Shown here: in pieces, positions 14,327 to 20,803 of the stretch
Numbering within the stretch: the first letter of the stretch is position 1
How the letters are laid out: each line of letters opens with the position of its first letter
IMG/VR virus record: IMGVR_UViG_3300047386_000427
Coordinates: 1-30,362 of that record
Source of the DNA: a virus
Direction: 5' to 3' (one strand)
Length of the DNA stretch: 30,362 nucleotides
Notes under the pieces: generated by a model
What the model was told of the DNA's origin: nothing
Seen by the model: the letters and a program-made list of their open reading frames with translations, nothing else
The model's database searches: none
Program-made: the position numbers and the translations under genes

Positions 14327-14349
14327 AAAAAAAGGGGGCGTTAGCCCCC
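14327..14349 (-). terminator. Rho-independent terminator, leftward
   Basis: GGGGGC (14334-14339)/GCCCCC (14344-14349), loop of 4, followed on the minus strand by seven T. It closes the 190-aa gene, the first of the leftward arm. Confidence 0.85.
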
Positions 14350-14353
14350 ATCT

Positions 14354-14926
14354 TTAAGAGTGTGTTGCGTACTCAGGATTGTCCTGTTCCCACTGACTTA
14401 AGTGATCAGTGTCAAACTCTGCTTGATACATGCTGTTTCTGTCGATGTAATCGAACTTTTCCTGCTGTTGGGAGTCATATGCAGTGCGTTCAATAACTGT
14501 TTCGAAGTCATCGTCGTTGTCAAAGTTGTCAACTTCTTCTTTGATTGTGAACCGTTCTTCGAAGCTGTTGATTAACCATTTTGGTATGAAGACGATGATT
14601 CGTTCAGTTAGCTGAAGGTATTCAACCGGCTTGTTGTTTACAAGACGTGTTGTGATGTTTGAACAGTTATCTGTGAAGGCATCAACCTGCATTGATTCTG
14701 TTACACGGCTCATTGGAAACTCAACAAGTGATTGTGAATCGAAGTCCCACTCAATAGAGATGCGTTGCTTGAGAACGTTGTCGTTCCACGCAGTTGGCAT
14801 CCATTTGTCTTTGTAGATGCGTTTACCATCCAATGAAGTGACATTGGTTAGGTACATTGCCTTGCGTGATTTGCTACCGATGATTGATGCGATAACTGGT
14901 ACTGAGTTGTAACTTGAAGTTTTCAT
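14354..14926 (-). CDS. Hypothetical acidic-tailed protein, 190 aa (first leftward gene)
   Basis: Unrecognised. The N-terminal ~110 residues are beta-rich (e.g. YLTNVTSLDGKRIYKDKW) and the C-terminal third is strongly acidic (VDNFDNDDDFETVIE). As the gene next to the divergent hub it is probably among the first expressed after infection. The higher GC and codon use differ from the very AT-rich genes further along. Confidence 0.75.
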   Translation of the reverse strand: MKTSSYNSVPVIASIIGSKSRKAMYLTNVTSLDGKRIYKDKWMPTAWNDNVLKQRISIEWDFDSQSLVEFPMSRVTESMQVDAFTDNCSNITTRLVNNKPVEYLQLTERIIVFIPKWLINSFEERFTIKEEVDNFDNDDDFETVIERTAYDSQQQEKFDYIDRNSMYQAEFDTDHLSQWEQDNPEYATHS

Positions 14927-15014
14927 AATGTATTAAATTTAAATTAGATGTAATGACTATCATTACTGTATGGCGAACACACCCAATTTATTTTGGCTTA
15001 TAGCTGGGGTGTAT

Positions 15015-15044
15015 GTCTGAAAATTACGAAGTATATTTTCTGAC
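15015..15044. other. Strong imperfect hairpin
   Basis: GTC-GAAAAT-TAC pairs with GTA-ATTTTC-GAC around a GAA loop (15028-15030): 12 base pairs with one T-T mismatch and one bulge. No T-tail, so it is more likely a structural or binding element than a terminator. Confidence 0.6.
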
Positions 15045-15064
15045 CGAATGGCCTTGAGCCACGA

Positions 15065-15085
15065 GCAAGCAAGGCTTGCGAAGCC
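15065..15085. other. Two mutually exclusive hairpins
   Basis: GCAAGC-AAG-GCTTGC (15065-15079) and GGCTT-GCG-AAGCC (15073-15085) share the GCTT segment and cannot form together, an arrangement typical of RNA switches or cruciform elements. Confidence 0.5.
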
Positions 15086-15292
15086 CCTTAGCAATAATGC
15101 AAAATACAATTGGATCTTGCAAATACAGTGATGAGATATATACACACCCTGACAATACACCATACCTTAGTATATAAGACCAACAGTTGGGGTGCGTTAT
15201 GTTTGGAATGTGAGTGGGTATAGGGTTGGCTATCGAATGATTGTGAACGTGCAAGCAAGATATTTTGCAAGGGGGTACCGAGACACGGCCTA

Positions 15293-15309
15293 GGGTTGGG
15301 TGGGTGGGG
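15293..15309 (+). other. Canonical G-quadruplex motif
   Basis: GGGTTGGGTGGGTGGGG: four G-tracts with loops of 2, 1 and 1 nt, predicted to form a very stable parallel quadruplex on the + strand. GGCC at 15287-15290 and 15308-15311 bracket it and could pair. Confidence 0.85.
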
Positions 15310-15494
15310 CCCAGACGTTGGATGGTTTAAGGTGTTTGTTGGATTCGGTAGACATAGTTTGTGTGAAACGTGTGGTGCATAAAAAAAAGGTGAAAGTTTT
15401 GCAGAAAAAAAGTTGAGAATGTACCCCCGTGGGTCTACAGAAAACAGTTTGTAATAGCGTGTATATTATAATATATATAGGTTACCCAAAACCT

Positions 15495-15508
15495 CCACAC
15501 ATGCGTGG
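15495..15508. promoter_or_regulatory. 14-bp imperfect palindrome with T7 tail
   Basis: CCACACATGCGTGG is a dyad with one mismatched pair, followed by CATTTTTTT. It may be an operator upstream of the rightward promoter or a weak + strand terminator. Confidence 0.4.
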
Positions 15509-15571
15509 CATTTTTTTGTAAACCAATAAGACACTTATATAGGTCACTATCTATTTACAGGAATCCGCCAC

Positions 15572-15587
15572 ATTTTTTGTATATTTG
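15572..15587 (+). promoter_or_regulatory. Rightward promoter (T6-G + TATATTTG)
   Basis: ATTTTTTG directly precedes TATATTTG (15580-15587), a match to the Bacteroidetes -7 element; the first rightward ATG is at 15593. The same T-tract plus -7 layout occurs at 19015-19031 and 26981-26995. Confidence 0.6.
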
Positions 15588-15592
15588 TAAAT

Positions 15593-15751
15593 ATGAAAGT
15601 TAAGTATAATCAAAAGCACATTCATTGGGCTTGGATAACAAATATGAGTTATGAGCAGATTAGTGACCAAACTCTGCATGGAGATCATTCGGCTCAAAAG
15701 CCGTCCTGGATCCAAAATTCTAGTGCAGAAATTACAACAAAAACTGGATGA
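15593..15751 (+). CDS. Small protein, 52 aa, or N-terminal half of a frameshifted gene
   Basis: First ATG after the rightward promoter. The first 26 residues (MKVKYNQKHIHWAWITNMSY, then EQISDQ) look protein-like, possibly the start of an HTH. The later part is less convincing and overlaps the 49-aa ORF in the +1 frame. Either the two are separate coupled genes, or a single gene split by a +1 frameshift (natural or sequencing). Probably a regulator by position; unproven. Confidence 0.5.
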   Translation: MKVKYNQKHIHWAWITNMSYEQISDQTLHGDHSAQKPSWIQNSSAEITTKTG

Positions 15752-15800
15752 AATCGAGCGACAAGCAAGTGACAAGCAAACGACAAGCACAACAACTTGA
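15651..15800 (+). CDS. Small basic helical protein, 49 aa, overlapping the previous ORF
   Basis: ATG 15651 to TGA 15800, in the frame +1 to the 52-aa ORF. It contains a helix-like stretch KILVQKLQQKLDEIERQASD after a basic segment LKSRPGSK. The composition is more protein-like than the overlapped part of the other frame, so translation probably moves into this frame. The tail is encoded by the 11-bp repeats. Confidence 0.5.
   Translation: MSRLVTKLCMEIIRLKSRPGSKILVQKLQQKLDEIERQASDKQTTSTTT
15760..15792. repeat. Three 11-bp direct repeats (GACAAGCAA core)
   Basis: GACAAGCAAGT, GACAAGCAAAC and GACAAGCACAA follow each other exactly 11 bp apart, about one helical turn. The CAAGCAAG core recurs at 15065 and 15251 in the hub. 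Could be iterons or a regulator array. Confidence 0.75.
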
Positions 15801-15842
15801 GTGTCAGTCGGTTAAACTGGTTTTATCATACATACTGTCTAA

Positions 15843-15867
15843 ATAGGCACAAAATCGACACGCCTAT
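15843..15867. promoter_or_regulatory. Inverted repeat upstream of groEL
   Basis: ATAGGC (15843-15848) and GCCTAT (15862-15867) are perfect inverted half-sites with centres 19 bp apart, in the 118-nt gap before groEL. Possible operator or leader hairpin; it does not match the CIRCE element. Confidence 0.4.
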
Positions 15868-15918
15868 ATAAAAAGAAGAGAAGAAGAGTAAGAATAATAA
15901 TTAAATTAAATACAAATC

Positions 15919-17526
15919 ATGATTGAAAAAAGTGTGATTTTCGGCGATGATAGCCGGGAAAAACTTAAAAAAGGAATAGATGTACTAGCAGAAGCAGTTT
16001 CATCTACCCTTGGTGCTTCTGGAAGAACTGTAATCATAGAAGACCAATTTGGAACCCCCCACATTACTAAAGATGGGGTGACAGTAGCAAATAGCATTAT
16101 ACTATCAGACCCGGTTGAGAATCTTGGAGCAAGCATTCTAAAGCAGGCGTCACAAAAAACCGCCACAGAGGCTGGGGACGGAACGACGACCTCGTGTGTT
16201 TTAGCAAAGGCTATTATCGACAACTGTTTTATGAATATAGACAAGATCGATAATGTAACTCAAGCAAAGGAAGGGATAGAAGCAGCAGCAAAAAAGCTTG
16301 TAAGTATTCTGGAGAAAATGAAAAAGGAAGTTACACCTGACACACTTGAGCAGGTGGCAACCATTTCAGCAAACGGTGACAACTACATTGGTAAAATGAT
16401 TTCAGATGCCTATAACAAGGTTGGAGTGGATGGCGTTGTAACAATGGACGAGTCCCCCACAGGCGAAGACTATACTGAAATTACCAACGGAACCAAAATT
16501 AAAAGAGGGTACGGAACTCCTTTTAGTGTAAATAATTTAAGGTCAAAGTCCGTTGAGTATCAAAATCCACTAATTGTGATAAGCGACACAAAGATAGATA
16601 TGCACGAGAGGCTTCACTTTGCCTTTGAGCAGTCAATCAAACAAAAACGACCGCTTTTGATCATTTCTGATTTAGATGACAGGGTAAAGCTATTCATTGC
16701 ACAGAATATAAATAAAAAGAATCTGACAGCAAACTTTATTCTTCCAGAAGGTATAGGGATTAAAAAGTTCGAACTATTGGAAGATTTGTGCGTTATGACA
16801 GGAGCAAAGATGATATCAGAGATGTCAGGAGATGCAAAAGAAAATATCGATGTGTCTTACCTTGGCACTTGTAGACAAATGATATCAAACTCTTCTGAAA
16901 CCGTGCTTGTCTTTGATGATGAGCCAAACCAAAAGAAACAAGAGATCATTGAGTGGGTTAGCAATGAGATTAAACTTGAAAAGAACAAGACTGAGAAGTG
17001 GCACCTGCAGGATAGACTGTCTAAGTTAGCGGGTGGGGTGGCCACTATAAAGCTTGCTGGTAACTCAGAAGTCGAACTCAAAGAGAAAAAAGATCGTGTA
17101 GATGACTCCATCCACGCAACTAAAGCTGCCCTTGAAGAAGGGATTGTTGCTGGTGGAGGTATTGCTCTACTAGATGCTTTCCAAAAAATCGGCGGAAACG
17201 CGCCTCGAGGCTGCTCCCCTTCTTTTGCGTTAGGCTATAAAATGATGCTCTGGTCTATACCAACAGTATGGGATAGAATCATCTCTAACTCTGGGCAGGA
17301 AATTGACCCACATAGCGAAAAGAAAATGGAGAAAAGACGTAAAGGCTATGGTATTGATGTCAAAACCAAAAAATTCGGAAACATGTTTACTATGGGTATT
17401 GTAGATCCATTCAAGGTCACAAAGAACGCAATACTTAATTCAGCATCTGTGGCCTCCACGATTCTGACAACATCATGTGTAATTTCTAATAAAAGAGTAA
17501 AAAAGACAGATGAAAGCAGTGGGTAA
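15919..17526 (+). CDS. groEL: Phage chaperonin GroEL (Hsp60), 535 aa
   Basis: Near full-length group I chaperonin. ATP-site residues are kept: LGASGRTVII, TKDGVTVA (D52), AGDGTTTS (D87-T91), and VDDSIHATKAALEEGIVAGGG with D396 equivalent to the catalytic D398 of E. coli. The C-terminal part GNMFTMGIVDPFKVTKNA is also conserved. The Gly-Gly-Met tail of bacterial GroEL is replaced by a charged end (KKTDESSG), as usual in phage versions. It would fold phage proteins, perhaps capsid or the long fibres. groES overlaps by 17 nt. No Shine-Dalgarno; the leader is A/T-rich. Confidence 0.95.
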   Translation: MIEKSVIFGDDSREKLKKGIDVLAEAVSSTLGASGRTVIIEDQFGTPHITKDGVTVANSIILSDPVENLGASILKQASQKTATEAGDGTTTSCVLAKAIIDNCFMNIDKIDNVTQAKEGIEAAAKKLVSILEKMKKEVTPDTLEQVATISANGDNYIGKMISDAYNKVGVDGVVTMDESPTGEDYTEITNGTKIKRGYGTPFSVNNLRSKSVEYQNPLIVISDTKIDMHERLHFAFEQSIKQKRPLLIISDLDDRVKLFIAQNINKKNLTANFILPEGIGIKKFELLEDLCVMTGAKMISEMSGDAKENIDVSYLGTCRQMISNSSETVLVFDDEPNQKKQEIIEWVSNEIKLEKNKTEKWHLQDRLSKLAGGVATIKLAGNSEVELKEKKDRVDDSIHATKAALEEGIVAGGGIALLDAFQKIGGNAPRGCSPSFALGYKMMLWSIPTVWDRIISNSGQEIDPHSEKKMEKRRKGYGIDVKTKKFGNMFTMGIVDPFKVTKNAILNSASVASTILTTSCVISNKRVKKTDESSG

Positions 17527-17788
17527 GTTTGTAATCGTCCGAGATGAGGAGGTTATACAGAAAAATGATTTAGGATTAATTATCACAGAAGAATCAGATC
17601 TGAACATTAGGTATACAATCGGTGAGGTTGTAAGCTGTGGTGATGATGTAAAAGAGGTAAAACCAGGTCAATACGTTTACTTTGATAAAGTGTCAGGCTC
17701 TGAGCTGCGCGTGAAAGGTAGTAAATACAAAGCCATCAGAGAGCAAGACGTGGTTGTAACTATGGATAATGTTGATTCCGTTATTTGA
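17510..17788 (+). CDS. groES: Phage co-chaperonin GroES, 92 aa
   Basis: GroES-like beta barrel: KFVIVRDEEV start, a mobile loop around residues 15-33 containing the hydrophobic LGLII contact (21-25), then IGEVVSCGDDVKEVKPGQYVYFD. The segment corresponding to the GroES roof hairpin is short, as in phage co-chaperonins. It lies directly after and overlaps groEL, so the phage carries its own complete chamber and lid. Confidence 0.88.
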   Translation: MKAVGKFVIVRDEEVIQKNDLGLIITEESDLNIRYTIGEVVSCGDDVKEVKPGQYVYFDKVSGSELRVKGSKYKAIREQDVVVTMDNVDSVI

Positions 17789-17810
17789 TTACGATAAACA
17801 TCGTATCATA

Positions 17811-18515
17811 ATGGAAACCTCATTTCGTTTTGAAGGTGAAAAATATATTTACTTTCCAGACGGAGTTAAGTTTTACTCTCTTTACCGGACAAAACGCAAG
17901 ATAAATTCTTTCTCAGAGCTAGAATATATAGCAGAAAAGTTTAACCACCTAAATCCAGAGTTCGATCCAGATTTAACTAAACGCCTGTTTTGTGAACTTG
18001 CAGACAGAGGATCTGGACACATCATAAGAACGTATGGAGAAGGCAGGGTCGAAGCTATGGTTGATAGGGTTATGGCCAAAAACAAAGAGCCATACTGCCC
18101 TAGACTGCGAAAAATCTTATTCAATCCAAACAAAATGCTATCTAGAACCCAGAAGATGCAAATAGTGGGATCGCTAATAAGTGCAAAAGAAAGGCCACCA
18201 GAAGAAGATATAGCAGCAGTAATTGAAGATCTATGGATTGGGCTTGAGAAAATAACCATTACAAGGGTCGCACAAGAGCTTAACACCACAAGACACCTTG
18301 TCAGGTGGTATTTTACAGACGAGATAATGATCTCAGTTAGAAGTGCAAATCAGGAAATCAGGCAAAAAAACATCATTGCTAAATGTATAGAGGCGATTGA
18401 TATTTTAACTGAAGGGGGTAACAGGCTGAAAATGAGGGAGTTAAAGAAATTAACATCAGTTAGAGATTATTTCTTGCTAAAAAAATCTATAGTTTACTAC
18501 CAGGATCGGATTTAG
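17811..18515 (+). CDS. HTH protein of unknown role, 234 aa
   Basis: I start at ATG 17811 (METSFRFEGEKYIYF); the frame is open 14 codons further but that part overlaps groES. A helix-turn-helix is visible at ~148-170 (ITRVAQELNTTRHLVRWYF). Otherwise basic and helical with no catalytic motif. It follows the chaperonins and meets the facing gene tail to tail with a 29-nt overlap. It could be a transcription regulator or a packaging/DNA-binding protein; a small-terminase role cannot be excluded. Confidence 0.65.
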   Translation: METSFRFEGEKYIYFPDGVKFYSLYRTKRKINSFSELEYIAEKFNHLNPEFDPDLTKRLFCELADRGSGHIIRTYGEGRVEAMVDRVMAKNKEPYCPRLRKILFNPNKMLSRTQKMQIVGSLISAKERPPEEDIAAVIEDLWIGLEKITITRVAQELNTTRHLVRWYFTDEIMISVRSANQEIRQKNIIAKCIEAIDILTEGGNRLKMRELKKLTSVRDYFLLKKSIVYYQDRI

Positions 18516-18981
18516 TTCTATTCATTTTTTCAATGATTTTTTTGTAAATCTTGTCTGTGTAGTTAGATTTTTTAAATATTGGGTTGGATCTTGGTTCCTC
18601 AGAGATTGGCTCCTCCATGAGGAGTTTTTTGTATGTTAACGAGCATATAGTCTTCCCTTTGTGAGAAAGCGTCCACAGTTTTGCTCTTGCAAATCTCTCT
18701 CCACCTGGCCTCCACTCTTTTATCAGATCCTTCGAAACCATCTCGTAAAACCTCTTTTTATCCCACGACATGGTGTTGCCGTAGTAATTGAAGTCATCTT
18801 TTCTAAAATGTGGCAGATCATAAAGATACAGAAGCATATCCAGCTCCATGGCTGATATATCGTACTTTCTTCTTATGTAATAACGAACAACCCTCCAATA
18901 CTTTAGAAAGTTGTGTTGACGCTCTCGTGGTTGTGTTTTTACTGTCTTTCTACCACCTCGCTTATATAGTTTAATGCTCAA
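18487..18981 (-). CDS. Winged-helix DNA-binding protein, 164 aa (only leftward gene in the right arm)
   Basis: A basic N-terminus (KLYKRGGRKTVKTQPRERQ) precedes a winged-helix core (DISAMELDMLLYLYDLPHF, then FYEMVSKDLIKEW and the wing RPGGERFARAKLWTLSHKGK), similar to MarR/PadR-type folds. I use the TTG at 18981 because a minus-strand TATTTTTG element lies 18-25 nt upstream; the ATG further upstream (19107) would sit before that promoter and inside the facing gene. Placed between chaperonin and late genes beside two divergent promoters, so a late-gene regulator is a reasonable inference. Confidence 0.65.
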   Translation of the reverse strand: MSIKLYKRGGRKTVKTQPRERQHNFLKYWRVVRYYIRRKYDISAMELDMLLYLYDLPHFRKDDFNYYGNTMSWDKKRFYEMVSKDLIKEWRPGGERFARAKLWTLSHKGKTICSLTYKKLLMEEPISEEPRSNPIFKKSNYTDKIYKKIIEKMNRTKSDPGSKL

Positions 18982-18998
18982 TCTGTAAAAGTTTATCC

Positions 18999-19006
18999 CA
19001 AAAATA
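18999..19006 (-). promoter_or_regulatory. Leftward -7 element (TATTTTTG)
   Basis: Matches TAnnTTTG on the minus strand after TTTTTCG, 17 nt upstream of the TTG start of the winged-helix gene. Confidence 0.5.
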
Positions 19007-19014
19007 CGAAAAAC

Positions 19015-19031
19015 ATTTTTTGGTATCTTTG
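19015..19031 (+). promoter_or_regulatory. Rightward late promoter (T-tract + TATCTTTG)
   Basis: ATTTTTTGG then TATCTTTG (19024-19031), 17 nt before the ATG at 19049. The 9-mer TATCTTTGC recurs exactly at 30257-30265. It opens the late structural operon. Confidence 0.65.
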
Positions 19032-19048
19032 CTAAAAATAAAACTGCT

Positions 19049-19711
19049 ATGCCTACAGGTAAATACAGAATGCGGAAAGCTCTTCGTCCGTATGTTCGAA
19101 AAGACATCCCAATGACTTTTTCACCAGACACACCACTTGATAAAGAAACAGCAGGTGGAATTTATTATAAAGGGATGATCAAAGGAGTCAAACAAGATGC
19201 TTTAAAGGTCGAGAAGGGAATTGAAAGAAGTTATAGGCTTCTGCAAAAAGGAACTGCGAAATCTGAAATGCTGAGACTTCAAGCGAAAGGTAAAGCTTCA
19301 AAGTTGCTTAAAAGAGTTGATGACAACCCAGAAATGAGCGACAAGCGAAAAGCTAGGCTCCAAAGAAGAGCAGGTCGTATTCAGGAAAGAGGACAAAGAA
19401 GATCAGCACGAGCACAGCATCGTTTGTACAAAAGAGCTGGTAAAGTTTATAGAACACAGCTAAGTAAAACAAGCACAGGAAGCGCAGTATCAGATTTGGG
19501 TAATTTTGCAGTACAGCAGTTTTCTGCTTTCGGAGATATGGCAACCCATTACAGAAAAACTTCAGACACTTATGGGAAGAAGAAAGATATAAATAAGATG
19601 AGTGGGTATGACGACTTAGTGAGGAAACGAGAATATCAAAAACAAAATAAGAAAAAAGTTTCTGACGCAGCTGTAAAAATGTTTACTAAAGGAATTAATT
19701 TAAATCCATAG
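19049..19711 (+). CDS. Highly basic helical protein, 220 aa, first late gene
   Basis: Very rich in Lys/Arg across its length, with long charged helices (residues ~60-150, e.g. RLQRRAGRIQERGQRRSARA) and little hydrophobic core. No family recognised. The charge fits nucleic-acid binding or an internal virion protein. The first gene after the late promoter, followed by further basic small proteins. Confidence 0.75.
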   Translation: MPTGKYRMRKALRPYVRKDIPMTFSPDTPLDKETAGGIYYKGMIKGVKQDALKVEKGIERSYRLLQKGTAKSEMLRLQAKGKASKLLKRVDDNPEMSDKRKARLQRRAGRIQERGQRRSARAQHRLYKRAGKVYRTQLSKTSTGSAVSDLGNFAVQQFSAFGDMATHYRKTSDTYGKKKDINKMSGYDDLVRKREYQKQNKKKVSDAAVKMFTKGINLNP

Positions 19712-19717
19712 AGTATT

Positions 19718-19882
19718 GTGGCAAAGGAAAGAAAGAAAAAGGGTAATAAGATTTGTTCTGCAGGTATAGCCTGGGCAAAGCGTACTTTTGACCGTTACCC
19801 GTCAGCATATGCGAATATGGCTGCAAGTAAGTATTGTAAAGATCCTAATTACGCTAAAGGAGCTAAAAAGAAAAAGAAATAG
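19718..19882 (+). CDS. Small Lys-rich protein, 54 aa, GTG start
   Basis: GTG 19718 to TAG 19880-19882. The product begins MAKERKKKGNKICSAGIAWA, has an aromatic middle (FDRYPSAYANMAASKYC) and ends GAKKKKK. The balanced middle with two Cys argues it is real. Similar small basic proteins occur in marine phage structural regions, by my recollection. The stop is 2 nt before the next ATG. Confidence 0.7.
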   Translation: MAKERKKKGNKICSAGIAWAKRTFDRYPSAYANMAASKYCKDPNYAKGAKKKKK

Positions 19883-19884
19883 TT

Positions 19885-20109
19885 ATGCCAGGAAAAAAAC
19901 CAAAACACATCAACGAGCAGCCAGTAAGCACAAACTACAACCCTTATCCAGGGGGCCCCATGACTAATCAGCAGTACAATGAATTTGGCTTTAAAAATAA
20001 GGATGTAGATAGAGTTTACAATCAGGAAAGTATAAAAGTAAACAAAAAAGGAATGCCGTACAACGAAAGTTTTATGGCAAAAATTAAAAACCAAAAAATA
20101 AAAGCTTAA
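19885..20109 (+). CDS. Hypothetical basic hydrophilic protein, 74 aa
   Basis: Rich in Asn, Lys, Pro and Gly (NYNPYPGGPMTNQQYNEFGF), so probably extended or disordered; no motif. Lies 2 nt after the previous gene in the late operon. Confidence 0.65.
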   Translation: MPGKKPKHINEQPVSTNYNPYPGGPMTNQQYNEFGFKNKDVDRVYNQESIKVNKKGMPYNESFMAKIKNQKIKA

Positions 20110-20112
20110 GTT

Positions 20113-20190
20113 ATGCCATACGGAGGAAAGATCAAGTACACGCTAAAAAAGAAAAAGAAAACAGCTGCTAAGAAGAAAAAGAAAAAGTAA
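20113..20190 (+). CDS. 25-aa poly-lysine micropeptide
   Basis: ATG 20113, TAA 20188-20190, with stop and next start joined as TAATG. The sequence begins MPYGGKIKYTLKKKKK and 11 of its last 14 residues are Lys. Its position in the coupled chain supports translation. Likely binds nucleic acid by charge; function unknown. Confidence 0.55.
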   Translation: MPYGGKIKYTLKKKKKTAAKKKKKK

Positions 20191-20549
20191 TGATTTTCAA
20201 AGATAAAGAGTTGCGAGGCTATATTGGAGCAGCAACAGTATTTGTCCTGGTTATGGGGCTTTTGCTGTTTTTAGCCTTTTTTGAGATTCCACAAACAAAC
20301 AACGACATCTTCAAGGTGATCGTTGGTATGCTTGTTGGCTCTTTGTCTGTTGTTATCTACACCTTCATTGGTAAAAACCCTGAAGAAGTAGAATCCCTCA
20401 AGTCAAAGAACGAAGCTTTAGAAGATAAGGTGATATCTATGGTTATCGAAAAAGATAAACTAGAAAAGCTGCTAAGAGACCTACAAACTGAAGTTATTGA
20501 TAAGCTTGCCGTTTCAGGTGAGAACTTTAAGTTTGATACAAAAAAATAA
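20190..20549 (+). CDS. Two-TM protein with cytoplasmic coiled coil, 119 aa
   Basis: TM1 ~11-31 and TM2 ~41-60 are followed by a heptad-rich helix (~64-105, NPEEVESLKSKNEALEDKV). Holin-like or membrane-anchored assembly factor; the long coil is unusual for a simple holin. Overlaps both neighbours by a single nucleotide (TAATG junctions). Confidence 0.65.
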   Translation: MIFKDKELRGYIGAATVFVLVMGLLLFLAFFEIPQTNNDIFKVIVGMLVGSLSVVIYTFIGKNPEEVESLKSKNEALEDKVISMVIEKDKLEKLLRDLQTEVIDKLAVSGENFKFDTKK

Positions 20550-20800
20550 TGGGAGAACTTAAAAAATGGCGTGAAGAAAAATGGGTGCGTATTGGTACGG
20601 ACGGTTCAATCCTTGGGGCTTGTGGTACAAGCAAGAACAAGAAGAATCCAGACAGATGTCTTCCACTAAAGAAGGCTCAGAGCATGAGCAAGTCGGAAAG
20701 AGCTGCTACTGCAAAGAAAAAGAAAAGAGAGGGCAGAAACCGTCAGTTTGTTGCCAACACAAAAAAAGGCAAAGTAACTAAAAAGAATACTAAAAGATAA
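20549..20800 (+). CDS. Small basic two-cysteine phage protein, 83 aa
   Basis: Core KWVRIGTDGSILGACG...NPDRCLPLKKAQSMSKSERAA with C25 and C37, then a Lys-rich tail. I recognise this core as recurring in marine phage genomes but know no function. Immediately precedes the long fibre gene. Confidence 0.7.
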   Translation: MGELKKWREEKWVRIGTDGSILGACGTSKNKKNPDRCLPLKKAQSMSKSERAATAKKKKREGRNRQFVANTKKGKVTKKNTKR

Positions 20801-20803
20801 CAA

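Larger units (their letters stand above)
14927..15571. other. Non-coding divergent control region, candidate origin
   Basis: About 645 bp separating leftward and rightward arms. I find no credible gene on either strand (short frames lack protein-like composition). It contains hairpins at 15015-15044 and 15065-15085, palindrome CCAACAGTTGG at 15180-15190, GCAAGCAAG at 15065 and 15251, a G-quadruplex motif at 15293-15309, an ACCC/GGGT hairpin near 15423, and a dyad at 15495-15508. The + strand from 15185 to 15375 is strikingly G/T-rich. Leftward promoter elements must lie here, but no clean TAnnTTTG on the minus strand is visible, so early promoters may differ. Confidence 0.7.

Noticed and set aside
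15001-15060. Short + strand ORF starting at 15013 (14 codons) and a similar one near 15238
   Set aside because: Too short, overlapping a stable hairpin, with no downstream coupling.
14963-15270. Three overlapping minus-strand frames (60-76 codons) in the hub
   Set aside because: All overlap each other and the hairpins, are rich in His/Cys/Ile without protein-like pattern, and no promoter or coupling supports them.
18982-19131. N-terminal extension of the winged-helix gene to an upstream ATG
   Set aside because: It would overlap the facing late gene and start before the minus-strand promoter element; the TTG at 18981 fits better.
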